From DASRRB01 sp036732755 (GTDB lineage Bacteria; Planctomycetota; B15-G4; SIAN01): DNA of 43,557 bases. The first letter of the stretch is position 1. Each line of letters starts with the position of its first letter. Shown here one piece after another: positions 1-8,593 of the stretch. Location of the stretch: the NCBI GenBank assembly GCA_036732755.1, contig DAINBU010000030.1, positions 1-43,557 on the forward strand. Direction: 5' to 3'. Under the pieces are notes generated by a model. That model worked only from the letters and a program-made list of their open reading frames with translations, ran no database searches and was not told the DNA's origin. A program made the translations under genes and the position numbers.

Positions 1-2147
1 GCCGCACCGAGCGCAAGGCGGTCGACCCGGCGCTCCTCCCCAAGGACCGCAAGTCCGTGCTGCTCCGGGAGATGGCGAAGACGCTGACCGACAGCAAGGC
101 GCTCTTCGTCGGCGAGGGGACGCTGCGGGAGCTCGAGGACGACTACGCGAAACTCCCCTCGAACGCGCTGCCGCGGCAGATCATGTTCCTCTGCCACGCG
201 CTCGGCGAGGCGCGGCTCAACGAGGGGCACATCGAGGACGCGATCGCCGCATTCGAACGCGCCAGGGCGATCGCCCAGTCGACGAATGATCGCGACAACC
301 GGCTGATCCTCATGGGCAGGCTCGCCATCGCCTGGATGCGCCTGGGCGAGCGCGCCAACTGCGTCGGCCGCCACAACCGCGACAGCTGCATCTTCCCGCT
401 GAAGGACGGCGGCATCCACGTCGCCAGGGAGGGCAGCGAGAAGGCCGCCGCGATCCTGCTCGAGATCCTGCGGACGATCGAGCCGAACGACCTGCCGTCG
501 ATCTGGCTCCTGAACGTCGCGCACATGACGCTCGGCACCTGGCCCGAGGGGGTGCCGGTCCCGTTCCGCATCGAGAAGGAGGCGCTCGCCTCCGAGTACG
601 CGCTGCCGCGCATGTACGACGTCGCGACCTCGAAGGGGATCAAGCTCTTCGCGCGCGCCGGCGGCTCCTGCGTCGACGACTTCGACGGCGACGGGCGGCT
701 CGACGTCGTCCTCTCCTCGATGGACGTCTGGGAGCCGCTGCGGATGTACCGGCAGAAGCCCGACGGCACCTTCGTCGACGTGGCCGACCAGGTGGGGCTC
801 AACGGCCAGCTCGGCGGGCTCCAGTTCATCCACTTCGACGCGAACAACGACGGCCGCCTCGACCTCCTGGTCCAGCGCGGCGCCTGGATGATGGCGATGG
901 GGCGGATCCCCAATTCGCTGCTGATCCAGCAGCCCGACGGCACCTTCGTCGATCGCACGCAGGAAGCGGGGATCGAGATCGCCGCCCCGAGCCAGGCGGC
1001 CGCGATCGCCGACGTCGACAACGACGGCGACCTCGACCTCTTCCTCGGGTACGAGTCGCAGGCGGCGGCGGCGGGCGGCATGGAGTTTCCGAGCCGCATG
1101 TTCAAGAACCGCGGCGACGGCACCTTCGAGGACGTGACCGCGACCGCCGGCGTCGAGAACAACCGCTTCTGCAAGGGCTGCGCGTTCGGCGACTACGACG
1201 GCGACCGCTTCCCCGACCTCTACGTCACGAACCAGGGCGCGCCGAACCGCCTCTACCGCAACAACCGCGACGGCACCTTCACCGACGTCGCGATCCCGCT
1301 GCGCGTCTTCGGGCCGCACGACGGCTTCGGCTGCTGGTTCTTCGACTACAACAACGACGGCAACCTCGACCTCTACGCCGTCTGCTACGCCCGCGGGGCG
1401 CGCGCGGCCGAGATCAGCGCGTACTACAAGAACGGGACGTCCGGCTACGACTCGCAGCGGCTCTACGAAGGCGACGGAAAGGGCCGCTTCAAGGACGTCA
1501 CGCGGGCCGTCCACCTCGACCGTCCCGTCTTCCCGATGGGCTGCAACTTCGGCGACGTCGACGAGGACGGCTGGCCCGACCTCTACCTCGGCACCGGCGA
1601 TCCCGACTACACGTCGATCTGGCCGAACGTGATGTACCGCAACGACCGCGGCCAGCGCTTCCAGGACGTCACGACCGCGAGCGGGACCGGAATCCTGCAG
1701 AAGGGCCACGGCGTCTCGTTCGGCGACCTCGACGGCGACGGCGACCAGGACCTCCTCGAGCAGCTCGGCGGCGCCTTGAAGGACGACGCCTTCCAGACCG
1801 CGCTCTACGAGAACCCGGGCCACGGGAACCACTGGCTGACCGTCCGGATCGTCGGCCACCAGACCAACCGGTTCGGTATCGGCGTGCGGATCGGCGCGAC
1901 GATCCAGGAGCCGGCCGGCTCCCGCACCGTCTTCGCCTTCGTGGGCGCCAATTCGAGCTTCGGCGGGAACAGCCTCCAGGAAGAGTTGGGGCTGGGGAAG
2001 GCCACGCGCATCACGGCGCTCGAGGTGGTCTGGCCGACGACGGGAAAGACCGACCGGTTCACCGATGTACCGCTCGACAAGACGATCATCGTCGAGGAAG
2101 GTGTCGGTTGGCGCGAGGCGGCGCCGCCCGAAGCCCGAGGCGGTTGA
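1..2147 (+). CDS. FG-GAP/ASPIC-UnbV (CRTAC1-like) beta-propeller protein, copy 1, 5'-truncated by the window
   Basis: The reading frame is open from the first bases, before the first ATG at 57. Those codons align with the start of the mature part of the next gene, so the true start lies upstream of the window. Order of parts: an alpha-helical TPR-like region with a conserved NC...RHNRDSCIFPLKDGGIH block, then seven calcium-type DxDxDG loops (for example DFDGDGRLD, DANNDGRLD, DVDNDGDLD), then a C-terminal ASPIC/UnbV domain (SSFGGNSLQEELGLG ... VVWPTTGKTDRF). The fourth loop reads DYDGDRFPD, so its glycine is lost. Seven loops suggest a seven-bladed integrin-alpha-like propeller, probably secreted. 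No enzyme activity can be read from it. The downstream gene is a close tandem paralog. Confidence 0.85.
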   Translation, partial: RTERKAVDPALLPKDRKSVLLREMAKTLTDSKALFVGEGTLRELEDDYAKLPSNALPRQIMFLCHALGEARLNEGHIEDAIAAFERARAIAQSTNDRDNRLILMGRLAIAWMRLGERANCVGRHNRDSCIFPLKDGGIHVAREGSEKAAAILLEILRTIEPNDLPSIWLLNVAHMTLGTWPEGVPVPFRIEKEALASEYALPRMYDVATSKGIKLFARAGGSCVDDFDGDGRLDVVLSSMDVWEPLRMYRQKPDGTFVDVADQVGLNGQLGGLQFIHFDANNDGRLDLLVQRGAWMMAMGRIPNSLLIQQPDGTFVDRTQEAGIEIAAPSQAAAIADVDNDGDLDLFLGYESQAAAAGGMEFPSRMFKNRGDGTFEDVTATAGVENNRFCKGCAFGDYDGDRFPDLYVTNQGAPNRLYRNNRDGTFTDVAIPLRVFGPHDGFGCWFFDYNNDGNLDLYAVCYARGARAAEISAYYKNGTSGYDSQRLYEGDGKGRFKDVTRAVHLDRPVFPMGCNFGDVDEDGWPDLYLGTGDPDYTSIWPNVMYRNDRGQRFQDVTTASGTGILQKGHGVSFGDLDGDGDQDLLEQLGGALKDDAFQTALYENPGHGNHWLTVRIVGHQTNRFGIGVRIGATIQEPAGSRTVFAFVGANSSFGGNSLQEELGLGKATRITALEVVWPTTGKTDRFTDVPLDKTIIVEEGVGWREAAPPEARGG

Positions 2148-2154
2148 TCCCACC

Positions 2155-2169
2155 CAGGGGGCTCCCCTG
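2155..2169 (+). terminator. Possible hairpin terminator after copy 1
   Basis: CAGGGG-GCT-CCCCTG forms a perfect 6-bp stem with a 3-nt loop, 8 bases after the stop codon. No T-run follows, so it may be a weak terminator or only a stable 3' end. The rest of the 136-bp gap before the next gene shows nothing else I can support. Confidence 0.3.
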
Positions 2170-2283
2170 AGGCGCATCGGCCCCGAACCGGAGGCGGGGT
2201 CGGATCCGTCCCGCGCCGGCCGCGGCCTGTAACGTGCGACGCCTCTCGGCCCGACTCCTCGCCCCCACCGAGGCCCCATCGTG

Positions 2284-4548
2284 ATGCTTCCCCTCCCTTC
2301 CTTCGCCCTCGCGTCCCTGCTGTTCCTCGCCCAAGCCCCGGTCGCGACCACCGCGAAGCCCGACGACAAGAAACCGGGCGCGGCGATGGAGGGTGACGGC
2401 TGCTGCACGCCGACTCCGCGCGAGACCGACCCCGCGAAGCTGCCGCAGGACCGCAAGTCGAAACTCCTGCGCGACGTCGCCAAGCAGACGACCGAGTCGC
2501 GCGCGCCGTTCCTCGGCGACGGGACGCTGCGCGAGCTCGAAGCGCGCTACCTCAAGCTGCCGCTCAACACGCCGCCGAGGCAGATGATCCAGTTCTGCTA
2601 CTCGCTCGGCACGGTGCGCCTCGACGACGGCAACGTCGACGGCGCGATCGAGATGTTCGAGCGCTGCCGCGCGATCGCGGAGCAGATCGGCGACCGCGAG
2701 GCGAAGCTGACCGCGATGCGCAAGCTCGGCATCTCGTACATGCGCATGGGCGAGCGCACCAACTGCGCGCGCCGCCACAACCAGGACAGCTGCATCTTCC
2801 CGCTGAAGGACGGCGCGATCCACGTCGACAAGCGCGGCGGGGAGAAGGCGGCCGAGGTCTACCTCGAGATCCTGAAGACGATGGAGGCGAACGACCTCCC
2901 CTCGATCTGGCTGCTCAACCTCGCGCACATGACGCTCGGCACCTGGCCCGACGGCGTGCCGCTGCTCTACCGCATCGACCCGCGCGCGCTCGCGTCGGAA
3001 CACGACATGCCGCGCATGTACGACGTCGCCGCCAAGAAGGGCATCAAGATGTTCGCGCGGGCCGGCGGCTCGGTCATCGACGACTTCGACGGCGACGGCC
3101 GGCTCGACGTCGTGCTCAGCTCGATGGACGTCTGGGAGCCGCTGCGCATGTTCCGGCAGAAGCCGGACGGCACCTTCGAGGACGTCGCCGAGAAGGTCGG
3201 GCTGAAGGGCCAGATCGGCGGGCTGCAGTTCATCCACTTCGACGCGAACAACGACGGCCGCCTCGACCTGCTGGTGATGCGCGGCGCGTGGCTCGGCGGC
3301 TTCGGCCGCATGCCCAACTCGCTGGTGATCCAGCAGGACGACGGCACCTTCGTCGACCGCACGCAGGAGGCGGGCATCGAGGTCTCGGCCCCGAGCCAGA
3401 CGGCCGCGGTCGCCGACATCGACAACGACGGCGACCTCGACATCTTCTGCGGATACGAGGCGCAGCAGACCGCGAACGGCTTCGAGTTCCCCTGCCACCT
3501 CTGGAAGAACCGCGGCGACGGGACCTACGAGGACGTGACCGCCAAGGCGGGCGTCACGAACGACCTGTTCTGCAAGGGCTGCGCGTTCGGCGACTACGAC
3601 AACGACGGCTTCCCCGACCTCTACGTCTCGAACCTCTACGGCCCCAACCGGCTGTACCACAACAACCGCGACGGGACCTTCACCGACGTCGCGATCCCGC
3701 TCAACGTCTACTCGCCGTTCGACTCGTTCGCGTCGTGGTTCTTCGACTACAACAACGACGGCAACCTCGACATCTGGGTCGCGAACTACCGCGGCGTCAC
3801 GCGCCAGGCCGAGATCACCGCCTACTACCGCAACGGCACGACCGGCAGCGACACGATGCGCCTCTACCAGGGCGACGGGAAGGGCCGCTTCACCGACGTC
3901 ACGCGCGCCGTCCGCCTCGACCGTCCGTGCTTCCCGATGGGCTGCAACTTCGGCGACATCGACAACGACGGCTACCCCGACCTCTACCTCGCGACCGGCG
4001 ACCCCGACTACAACTCGCTCTGGCCCAACCTGATGTTCCGCAACGACGGCGGCCGGCGCTTCCAGGACGTCACGACGGCGACCGGGACCGGCAACCTGCA
4101 GAAGGGGCACGGCGTCTCGTTCGCCGACCTCGACGGCGACGGCGACCAGGACATGATCGAGGAGCTCGGCGGCGCGGTGAAGGACGACGCCTTCGCCACC
4201 GCCCTCTTCGAGAACCCCGGCCACGGCAACCACTGGCTGACCGTCCGCATCGTCGGCCACCAGACCAACCGCTTCGGCCACGGCGTCCGCATCCGCGCGA
4301 ACATCGAGGAGCCGGCCGGCGCGCGCAACGTCTTCGCCTTCGTCGGCTGCAACTCGAGCTTCGGCGGCAACAGCCTCCAGGAGGAGATGGGGCTCGGCCA
4401 GGCCAAGCGCCTCGTCGAGCTCGAGGTCCACTGGCCGACCACCGGCAAGACCGACCGCTTCACCGACGTCCCGCTCGACAAGACGATCGTCGTCGAGGAG
4501 GGCGTCGGCTGGCGCGAGGCGCCCGCGGTCGAGCGCACGAAGTCCTGA
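2284..4548 (+). CDS. FG-GAP/ASPIC-UnbV (CRTAC1-like) secreted beta-propeller protein, copy 2
   Basis: 754 aa from the ATG at 2284; a GTG directly before it (2281) is the alternative. A Sec signal peptide is clear: a hydrophobic run (LPLPSFALASLLFLAQAP) ending near ATTA. Next come a short charged linker with a CC pair (residues 40-41), a TPR-like helical region, the NC...RHNQDSCIFPLKDGAIH block, seven DxDxDG calcium loops (all intact, unlike copy 1) and a C-terminal ASPIC/UnbV domain. The protein aligns with copy 1 over its whole length, with long stretches identical, so the pair looks like a tandem duplication. Such proteins are frequent in planctomycetes and acidobacteria and are thought to sit outside the inner membrane. 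The substrate or partner is unknown. Confidence 0.9.
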   Translation: MLPLPSFALASLLFLAQAPVATTAKPDDKKPGAAMEGDGCCTPTPRETDPAKLPQDRKSKLLRDVAKQTTESRAPFLGDGTLRELEARYLKLPLNTPPRQMIQFCYSLGTVRLDDGNVDGAIEMFERCRAIAEQIGDREAKLTAMRKLGISYMRMGERTNCARRHNQDSCIFPLKDGAIHVDKRGGEKAAEVYLEILKTMEANDLPSIWLLNLAHMTLGTWPDGVPLLYRIDPRALASEHDMPRMYDVAAKKGIKMFARAGGSVIDDFDGDGRLDVVLSSMDVWEPLRMFRQKPDGTFEDVAEKVGLKGQIGGLQFIHFDANNDGRLDLLVMRGAWLGGFGRMPNSLVIQQDDGTFVDRTQEAGIEVSAPSQTAAVADIDNDGDLDIFCGYEAQQTANGFEFPCHLWKNRGDGTYEDVTAKAGVTNDLFCKGCAFGDYDNDGFPDLYVSNLYGPNRLYHNNRDGTFTDVAIPLNVYSPFDSFASWFFDYNNDGNLDIWVANYRGVTRQAEITAYYRNGTTGSDTMRLYQGDGKGRFTDVTRAVRLDRPCFPMGCNFGDIDNDGYPDLYLATGDPDYNSLWPNLMFRNDGGRRFQDVTTATGTGNLQKGHGVSFADLDGDGDQDMIEELGGAVKDDAFATALFENPGHGNHWLTVRIVGHQTNRFGHGVRIRANIEEPAGARNVFAFVGCNSSFGGNSLQEEMGLGQAKRLVELEVHWPTTGKTDRFTDVPLDKTIVVEEGVGWREAPAVERTKS

Positions 4549-4604
4549 GAACCGATCCCGGAGCGCGCGCCGCAGAGTTCGAGCGCGTGAGCGCGCGGTG
4601 GCGG

Positions 4605-4610
4605 TAGACT
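4605..4610 (+). promoter_or_regulatory. Possible -10 element (TAGACT) for the NUDIX gene
   Basis: TAGACT lies 34 bp before the start codon of the NUDIX gene in the 96-bp gap after copy 2. No convincing -35 box is visible at 16-18 bp spacing, so this is a weak call made from position and sequence only. Confidence 0.2.
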
Positions 4611-4644
4611 CCCCCGCCTTCCGCCCCATCGGGACCCCGCCCGC

Positions 4645-5307
4645 ATGGAATTCGTCCTCGTCGTCGAGCGCGCCCGGCTGTTCGACCTGTCCTTCCCGCA
4701 GGGCTTCGTCGCCGCGGCGCGCGACCGCGCCGCCGCCGCCGACCGCCTCGCGCGCATCCGCCGCCACGCCTTCTTCGTCGAGCGGCGCAAGGCCGAGCAG
4801 GACTCCTCCTGGAAGCAGATCATCCCCTACGTGGTGGTGACGCGGGGGGACTCCCTCCTCCTGCTCGAGCGCACCAAGCGGCAGGGCGAGGCGCGCCTGC
4901 ACGGCAAGCTCTCGATCGGCGTCGGCGGCCACGTCAATCCCGTCGACCGCGACGACGAGCGGCCGGGTGACGTGCTGCTCGAGGGGCTGCGCCGCGAGCT
5001 CGCCGAGGAGCTCGACGTCGCCGGCCCGGTCGAGCTGCGCGCGGCCGGCTTCCTGAACGACGACGCAACCGACGTCGGCGCCGTCCACTTCGGGCTGGTC
5101 GCCGTGGCCGACGCGCGCCGCGCCGAGGTGAAGATCCGGGAGACCGAGCTCATGAGCGGCCGCTTCGTGCCGCGCGCCGAGCTGATCGAGCTCTGCCGCC
5201 GCGAGCGCGACCGCTTCGAGACGTGGTCGAGCCTGCTGGTCGACCGCCTCGACGACGTGCTGGCGAGCGACCTCTCGCTCGAGGAGGTCTTCGCCGCGCG
5301 CGCGTGA
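4645..5307 (+). CDS. NUDIX hydrolase (predicted phosphoesterase-like family)
   Basis: 220 aa. The core reads KQIIPYVVV, then RLHGKLSIGVGGHV, then the NUDIX helix LLEGLRRELAEELDV (E113, R117-E118, E121-E122). Together these give the metal-binding REUXEE part of the NUDIX box. The spacing between the GGH and the helix is longer than the classic GX5E, and the final glycine of the box is Asp. The downstream LNDD...VGAVHFGLV and ERFETWS segments fit a family often annotated as predicted phosphoesterase/MutT-like. These enzymes cleave nucleoside-diphosphate-linked substrates; the substrate cannot be told here. It ends 37 bp before the acyl-CoA ligase on the same strand, so the two may be co-transcribed. 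Confidence 0.83.
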   Translation: MEFVLVVERARLFDLSFPQGFVAAARDRAAAADRLARIRRHAFFVERRKAEQDSSWKQIIPYVVVTRGDSLLLLERTKRQGEARLHGKLSIGVGGHVNPVDRDDERPGDVLLEGLRRELAEELDVAGPVELRAAGFLNDDATDVGAVHFGLVAVADARRAEVKIRETELMSGRFVPRAELIELCRRERDRFETWSSLLVDRLDDVLASDLSLEEVFAARA

Positions 5308-5344
5308 GCCGGAGCGCGGCCGGCGGTCGGCAACGGAGGGGACG

Positions 5345-7048
5345 ATGGGCGCGAGCTCCTTCCGACGTCCGCGCGACTGCACGATCCCCGAGCTCCTGGC
5401 GCGGCTCGTGGCGGCGTTCCCCGACGCCGAAGCGCTCGCCTGGCCGTCGCGCGCGCACCGCCGGACCTTCGCGCAGCTCGACCAGGAGTCGCTCGAAGCG
5501 GCGCGCGCCTTCGCGGCGGCGGGCGTCGGCCGCGGCGACCGCGTCACGCTCTGGGCCGAGAACTCGCCCGAATGGATCGTCGTCCAGCTCGCGCTCGCCC
5601 GCCTCGGAGCGGTGCTCGTCACCGCCAACACGGCGCTCAAGCCGCCGGAGATCGAGTACCTGCTGCGCCAGTCGCGCTCGTGCGGCGTGGTGCGCGACGC
5701 CGGCGGCGACGCCAACCCGCGCGCCGCGGCACTCGCGCAGGTGCGCGCCCGCCTGCCCGAGCTGCGCTTCGAGGTCGAGCTCGCGCGCGCCGGCGCGGCG
5801 CCCGTCGCGGCGCCGGCGCTCGCCTGGCCCGCGTTCCTCGCGGCCGGCGCGCGCGTCGACGCCGCGGCGCTGCGCCGCGGCGAGGCGGCGCTCGCTCCCG
5901 ACGACGTCATCAACATGCAGTACACGTCGGGCACGACCGGCTTCCCCAAGGGCGTGATGCTGAGCCATCGCAACCTCGTGAACAACGCCTGGGGCATCGG
6001 CACCAAGCTCGACTACCGGCCGGGCGAGCGGCTCGCGCTGACGCTCCCGCTCTTCCACTGCTTCGGCTGCGTGGTCGGGACGCTCGGCGCGTTCGCGTCG
6101 GCGGTGACGCTCTGCGGCATCGACCGCTTCGACGCCGCGGCGGCGCTCGACCTCGTCGAGGCGGAGCGCTGCGCCATCCTCTACGGCGTGCCGACCCACT
6201 TCCGCATGCTGGTCGAGGAGCAGGAGCGCCGCCCCCGGAACCTCGCCTCGCTGCGCACCGGGATCATGGGCGGAGCGCCCTGTCCCGAGCAGCTGGTGCG
6301 CCGCCTCGTCGACGAACTCCACCTGCCCCAGATGGTCGCCGCCTACGGGCTCACCGAGTGCTCGCCCGGCGTCTCGATCAACGACCCCGACGACACGATC
6401 GAGCGGCGCGCGACGACGGTCGGGAAGCCGATGGCGGAGACCGAGGTGCGCGTCGTCGATCCCGCGAAGCTGCGCGAGGTCGCGCGCGGCGAGCGCGGCG
6501 AGCTGTGGGTGCGCGGCCACTGCGTGATGAAGGGCTACTTCGAGCAGCCCGAGGCGACCGCGCAGGTGCTCCTGCCCGACGGCTGGCTGCGCACCGGCGA
6601 CCTCGCCGTCCACGGCGCGGACGATTACCTCCGCATCGTCGGCCGCCTGAAGGAGATGGTGATCCGCGGCGGGGAGAACGTCTATCCGGCCGAGGTCGAG
6701 GAGGCGCTGCGGCGCCACCCGTCGGTGCGCGACGCTGCCGTCTTCGGCGTCCCCGACGAGCGGCTCGGCGAGGACGTGCGCGCCGCGGTCCTGCTGAAGG
6801 AGGGCGCCGCGGCGGACGAGGCGGCGCTGCGCGACTTCCTGCGCGAGCGCGTCTCCGGCGTGAAGGTGCCGGCGCGCATCTTCGTGGTCGACGCCTTCCC
6901 GATGACGGCGAGCGGGAAGGTGCAGAAGTTCCGGCTCGCCGAGCAGTTCGGCGGCGCGCCGGCGAAACGCGCGGACGCGGGAGGCGGAGAACGGGGCGGT
7001 CCTCGGACCGAAGCGATCGAGAACCGGAACGTGCGAAGGCCTGCCTGA
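5345..7048 (+). CDS. AMP-forming acyl-CoA synthetase (fatty-acid--CoA ligase family)
   Basis: 567 aa, the usual size for the ANL superfamily, with a strong GGAGGGG ribosome site just before ATG. Visible motifs are the P-loop YTSGTTGFPKG (residues 193-203), YGLTECSPG (acyl-binding and A5 region), TGD, the hinge GRLKEMVIRGGENVYP (A8) and the C-terminal SGKVQK with the catalytic lysine. The enzyme should activate a carboxylic acid with ATP to an acyl-AMP and then transfer it to CoA. The layout is like medium- or long-chain fatty acyl-CoA ligases. The tail after the catalytic lysine is about 40 residues and rich in Gly and Arg. The acid used cannot be told from sequence. It is convergent with the gene ending at 7395. 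Confidence 0.92.
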   Translation: MGASSFRRPRDCTIPELLARLVAAFPDAEALAWPSRAHRRTFAQLDQESLEAARAFAAAGVGRGDRVTLWAENSPEWIVVQLALARLGAVLVTANTALKPPEIEYLLRQSRSCGVVRDAGGDANPRAAALAQVRARLPELRFEVELARAGAAPVAAPALAWPAFLAAGARVDAAALRRGEAALAPDDVINMQYTSGTTGFPKGVMLSHRNLVNNAWGIGTKLDYRPGERLALTLPLFHCFGCVVGTLGAFASAVTLCGIDRFDAAAALDLVEAERCAILYGVPTHFRMLVEEQERRPRNLASLRTGIMGGAPCPEQLVRRLVDELHLPQMVAAYGLTECSPGVSINDPDDTIERRATTVGKPMAETEVRVVDPAKLREVARGERGELWVRGHCVMKGYFEQPEATAQVLLPDGWLRTGDLAVHGADDYLRIVGRLKEMVIRGGENVYPAEVEEALRRHPSVRDAAVFGVPDERLGEDVRAAVLLKEGAAADEAALRDFLRERVSGVKVPARIFVVDAFPMTASGKVQKFRLAEQFGGAPAKRADAGGGERGGPRTEAIENRNVRRPA

Positions 7049-7394
7049 GAGAGCTTTGGTGGGATCCAGCCAGGAAGGACACGAGGTCGCCCGGGACCGC
7101 CCCTCGTCGAATGTCTCTCCGCGTTCGTGACCGCGGCGCGCGAAGCGAGGGCGGGCGGCGGCACCGGACGCCCCTGCCAAGGCCGCTCCGACCGCCCGCC
7201 CCCTCGGACCATTCCCCTACCGACCGATGCGGTGCCCCTTCCACTGTCGAGAACGAGGTGTGCCGTTCCCTCTAGTGGCACCTATCGGCGCCCGACGTCC
7301 GGAGCGCAGTCGCGGACGCCGCGCACCCCGGGCCCGCCCGGGGAAACCGGCCACTTCTGCGGGTAGTTCTCGACGACCCGGGTCGACGCCGCGC
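7049..7394. other. Intergenic stretch between convergent genes
   Basis: 346 bp with no ORF I believe. It separates the acyl-CoA ligase (+) from the secreted zinc-peptidase-like gene (-). Its only structure I can support is the two GC-rich hairpins at 7326-7343 and 7387-7405, described separately. I see no promoter, repeat or RNA gene. Confidence 0.7.
7326..7343. terminator. GC hairpin, possible bidirectional terminator
   Basis: CCCCGGG-CCCG-CCCGGGG is a perfect 7-bp stem with a 4-nt loop between two convergent genes, 52 bp past the stop codon of the minus-strand gene. There is no U-tract on either strand, so function as an intrinsic terminator is uncertain. Confidence 0.4.
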
Positions 7395-7405
7395 TCAGCG
7401 CGGCG
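7387..7405 (-). terminator. Hairpin centred on the stop codon of the 7395-8579 gene
   Basis: CGCCGCGC-TCA-GCGCGGCG is a perfect 8-bp stem whose 3-nt loop is exactly the stop codon (TGA on the minus strand). It may terminate transcription or protect the 3' end. No U-tract follows. Confidence 0.4.
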
Positions 7406-8579
7406 GGTAGGTCTCGAGCACGTACTTCTTCCAGTTCTCGAGGAGCTGGAACATCGAGACGCCGTACGCCTCCTGCAGGACGTCGCGCAGCGGTCGCTGC
7501 TCCTTGAGGCCGCGCACCAGCTGCACGAACTTCGCGTGGTCGAAGGCGTCGTCCAGGTACTGCACCCACGACCAGACGAACATGTGCTCCTCGGCGGTGA
7601 GCGCCTCGGCGTGCTTCACCACCACCTCGGCGAAGGCGGGGATCTTGTCGACGGCGACGCGCTTGCGCACCTCCGGCCGCCACGCACCGAGGATCCACTG
7701 CTTCGCCTCGTCCTGCTCCTGGTAGCAGTGGGTGCGCACCTGCCCGAAGCGCTTGTCGGTGAAGTAGTGGGACAGCCCCTCGTCGATCCAGCCGTGCTTC
7801 CGCGCCAGCCAGAACATGTTGTAGTTCGAGGCGAGGAAGAGGTGGCAGACGTTGTGCACGAGGTACTCGTGGAACGCCTCGTCGTCGGGGTTGACCGTCT
7901 TGTTCCAGTGGGTGACGAAGACCGACTTCACCCCCACCAGCTTCACGCCGTTGGTCGTCCCCTGGCCGCCCATGCCGGTGTACTTCGGCTCGGCCTTGTT
8001 GGCGTGGCGGAGCTGCTCGAAGACCATCACCTGGTGGCGCACGCCGTTCTGCTCGGCCTCGTGCTTGAAGCCGAACTGGTCGAGGAAGGTCTGGTACGCC
8101 TCCTCGAGCCGCTGCGCGTAGAGGTGGGTCGCGTGGTGCTGGTCGAGGACCACGTTCCCGATCTTGATCTTCGGGATCGACCAGGCGAGGTCGAAGTGCT
8201 CCGTCTTGACGTGCATCAGGCGGAGGTCCTTCGGGTCGTTCAGGAAGGCGTCGATCTCGCGCTGCGCCTTGAGCCAGTCGCGCCGCGCCGCCACCTTCGC
8301 GTCCCACTCCGCCTTCGCCTTGCCGTGCAGCGACGGGCAGAGGCACTTCGGGCACGGCGCGAAGTCGAGCCCCCAGTTGATCGCCTTGTTGTCGGAGACC
8401 TCGCTGCACTCGAGGCAGCCCTTCTCGAGCTCGAGCACGACCTTCGGGACCTCGTAGGGCACGCGCCCGGTCGTCTTGCAGACGCCGCACAGCTTGTCGC
8501 CGGGCGCGAGGCTCGCCGACTGCGGCCGCGCCGGGGCCGCGAGCGCGCCCAGCGTGATCGTCGCGAGCAGCGCGCGCAT
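7395..8579 (-). CDS. Secreted protein with zinc-ribbon-like cysteines and a degenerate gluzincin peptidase motif
   Basis: 394 aa from ATG. The N-terminus is hydrophobic and ends in APARPQ, so it is a likely signal peptide. Residues 31-81 hold CGVC, CLEC and CPKCLC pairs that could bind zinc. The C-terminal half looks like a gluzincin metallopeptidase fold: HNVCH at 242-246 lies where HExxH is expected, and WIDEGLSHYF at 264-273 supplies the usual downstream glutamate ligand. Asn replaces the catalytic Glu, so I expect zinc binding without normal peptidase activity. Function is unknown. It starts 14 bp after ftcD, so it may be part of the hut transcript. A frankly active peptidase is the alternative if another residue stands in for Glu. 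Confidence 0.75.
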   Translation of the reverse strand: MRALLATITLGALAAPARPQSASLAPGDKLCGVCKTTGRVPYEVPKVVLELEKGCLECSEVSDNKAINWGLDFAPCPKCLCPSLHGKAKAEWDAKVAARRDWLKAQREIDAFLNDPKDLRLMHVKTEHFDLAWSIPKIKIGNVVLDQHHATHLYAQRLEEAYQTFLDQFGFKHEAEQNGVRHQVMVFEQLRHANKAEPKYTGMGGQGTTNGVKLVGVKSVFVTHWNKTVNPDDEAFHEYLVHNVCHLFLASNYNMFWLARKHGWIDEGLSHYFTDKRFGQVRTHCYQEQDEAKQWILGAWRPEVRKRVAVDKIPAFAEVVVKHAEALTAEEHMFVWSWVQYLDDAFDHAKFVQLVRGLKEQRPLRDVLQEAYGVSMFQLLENWKKYVLETYPPR

Positions 8580-8593
8580 CCGCGCCGCCCCGC

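Noticed and set aside
2086..6006. 1306-codon open frame on the minus strand
   Set aside because: It lies antisense to the two clear plus-strand genes (copy 2 and NUDIX), is made of Ala/Arg/Val-rich low-information sequence, and has no domain. It is a product of high GC.
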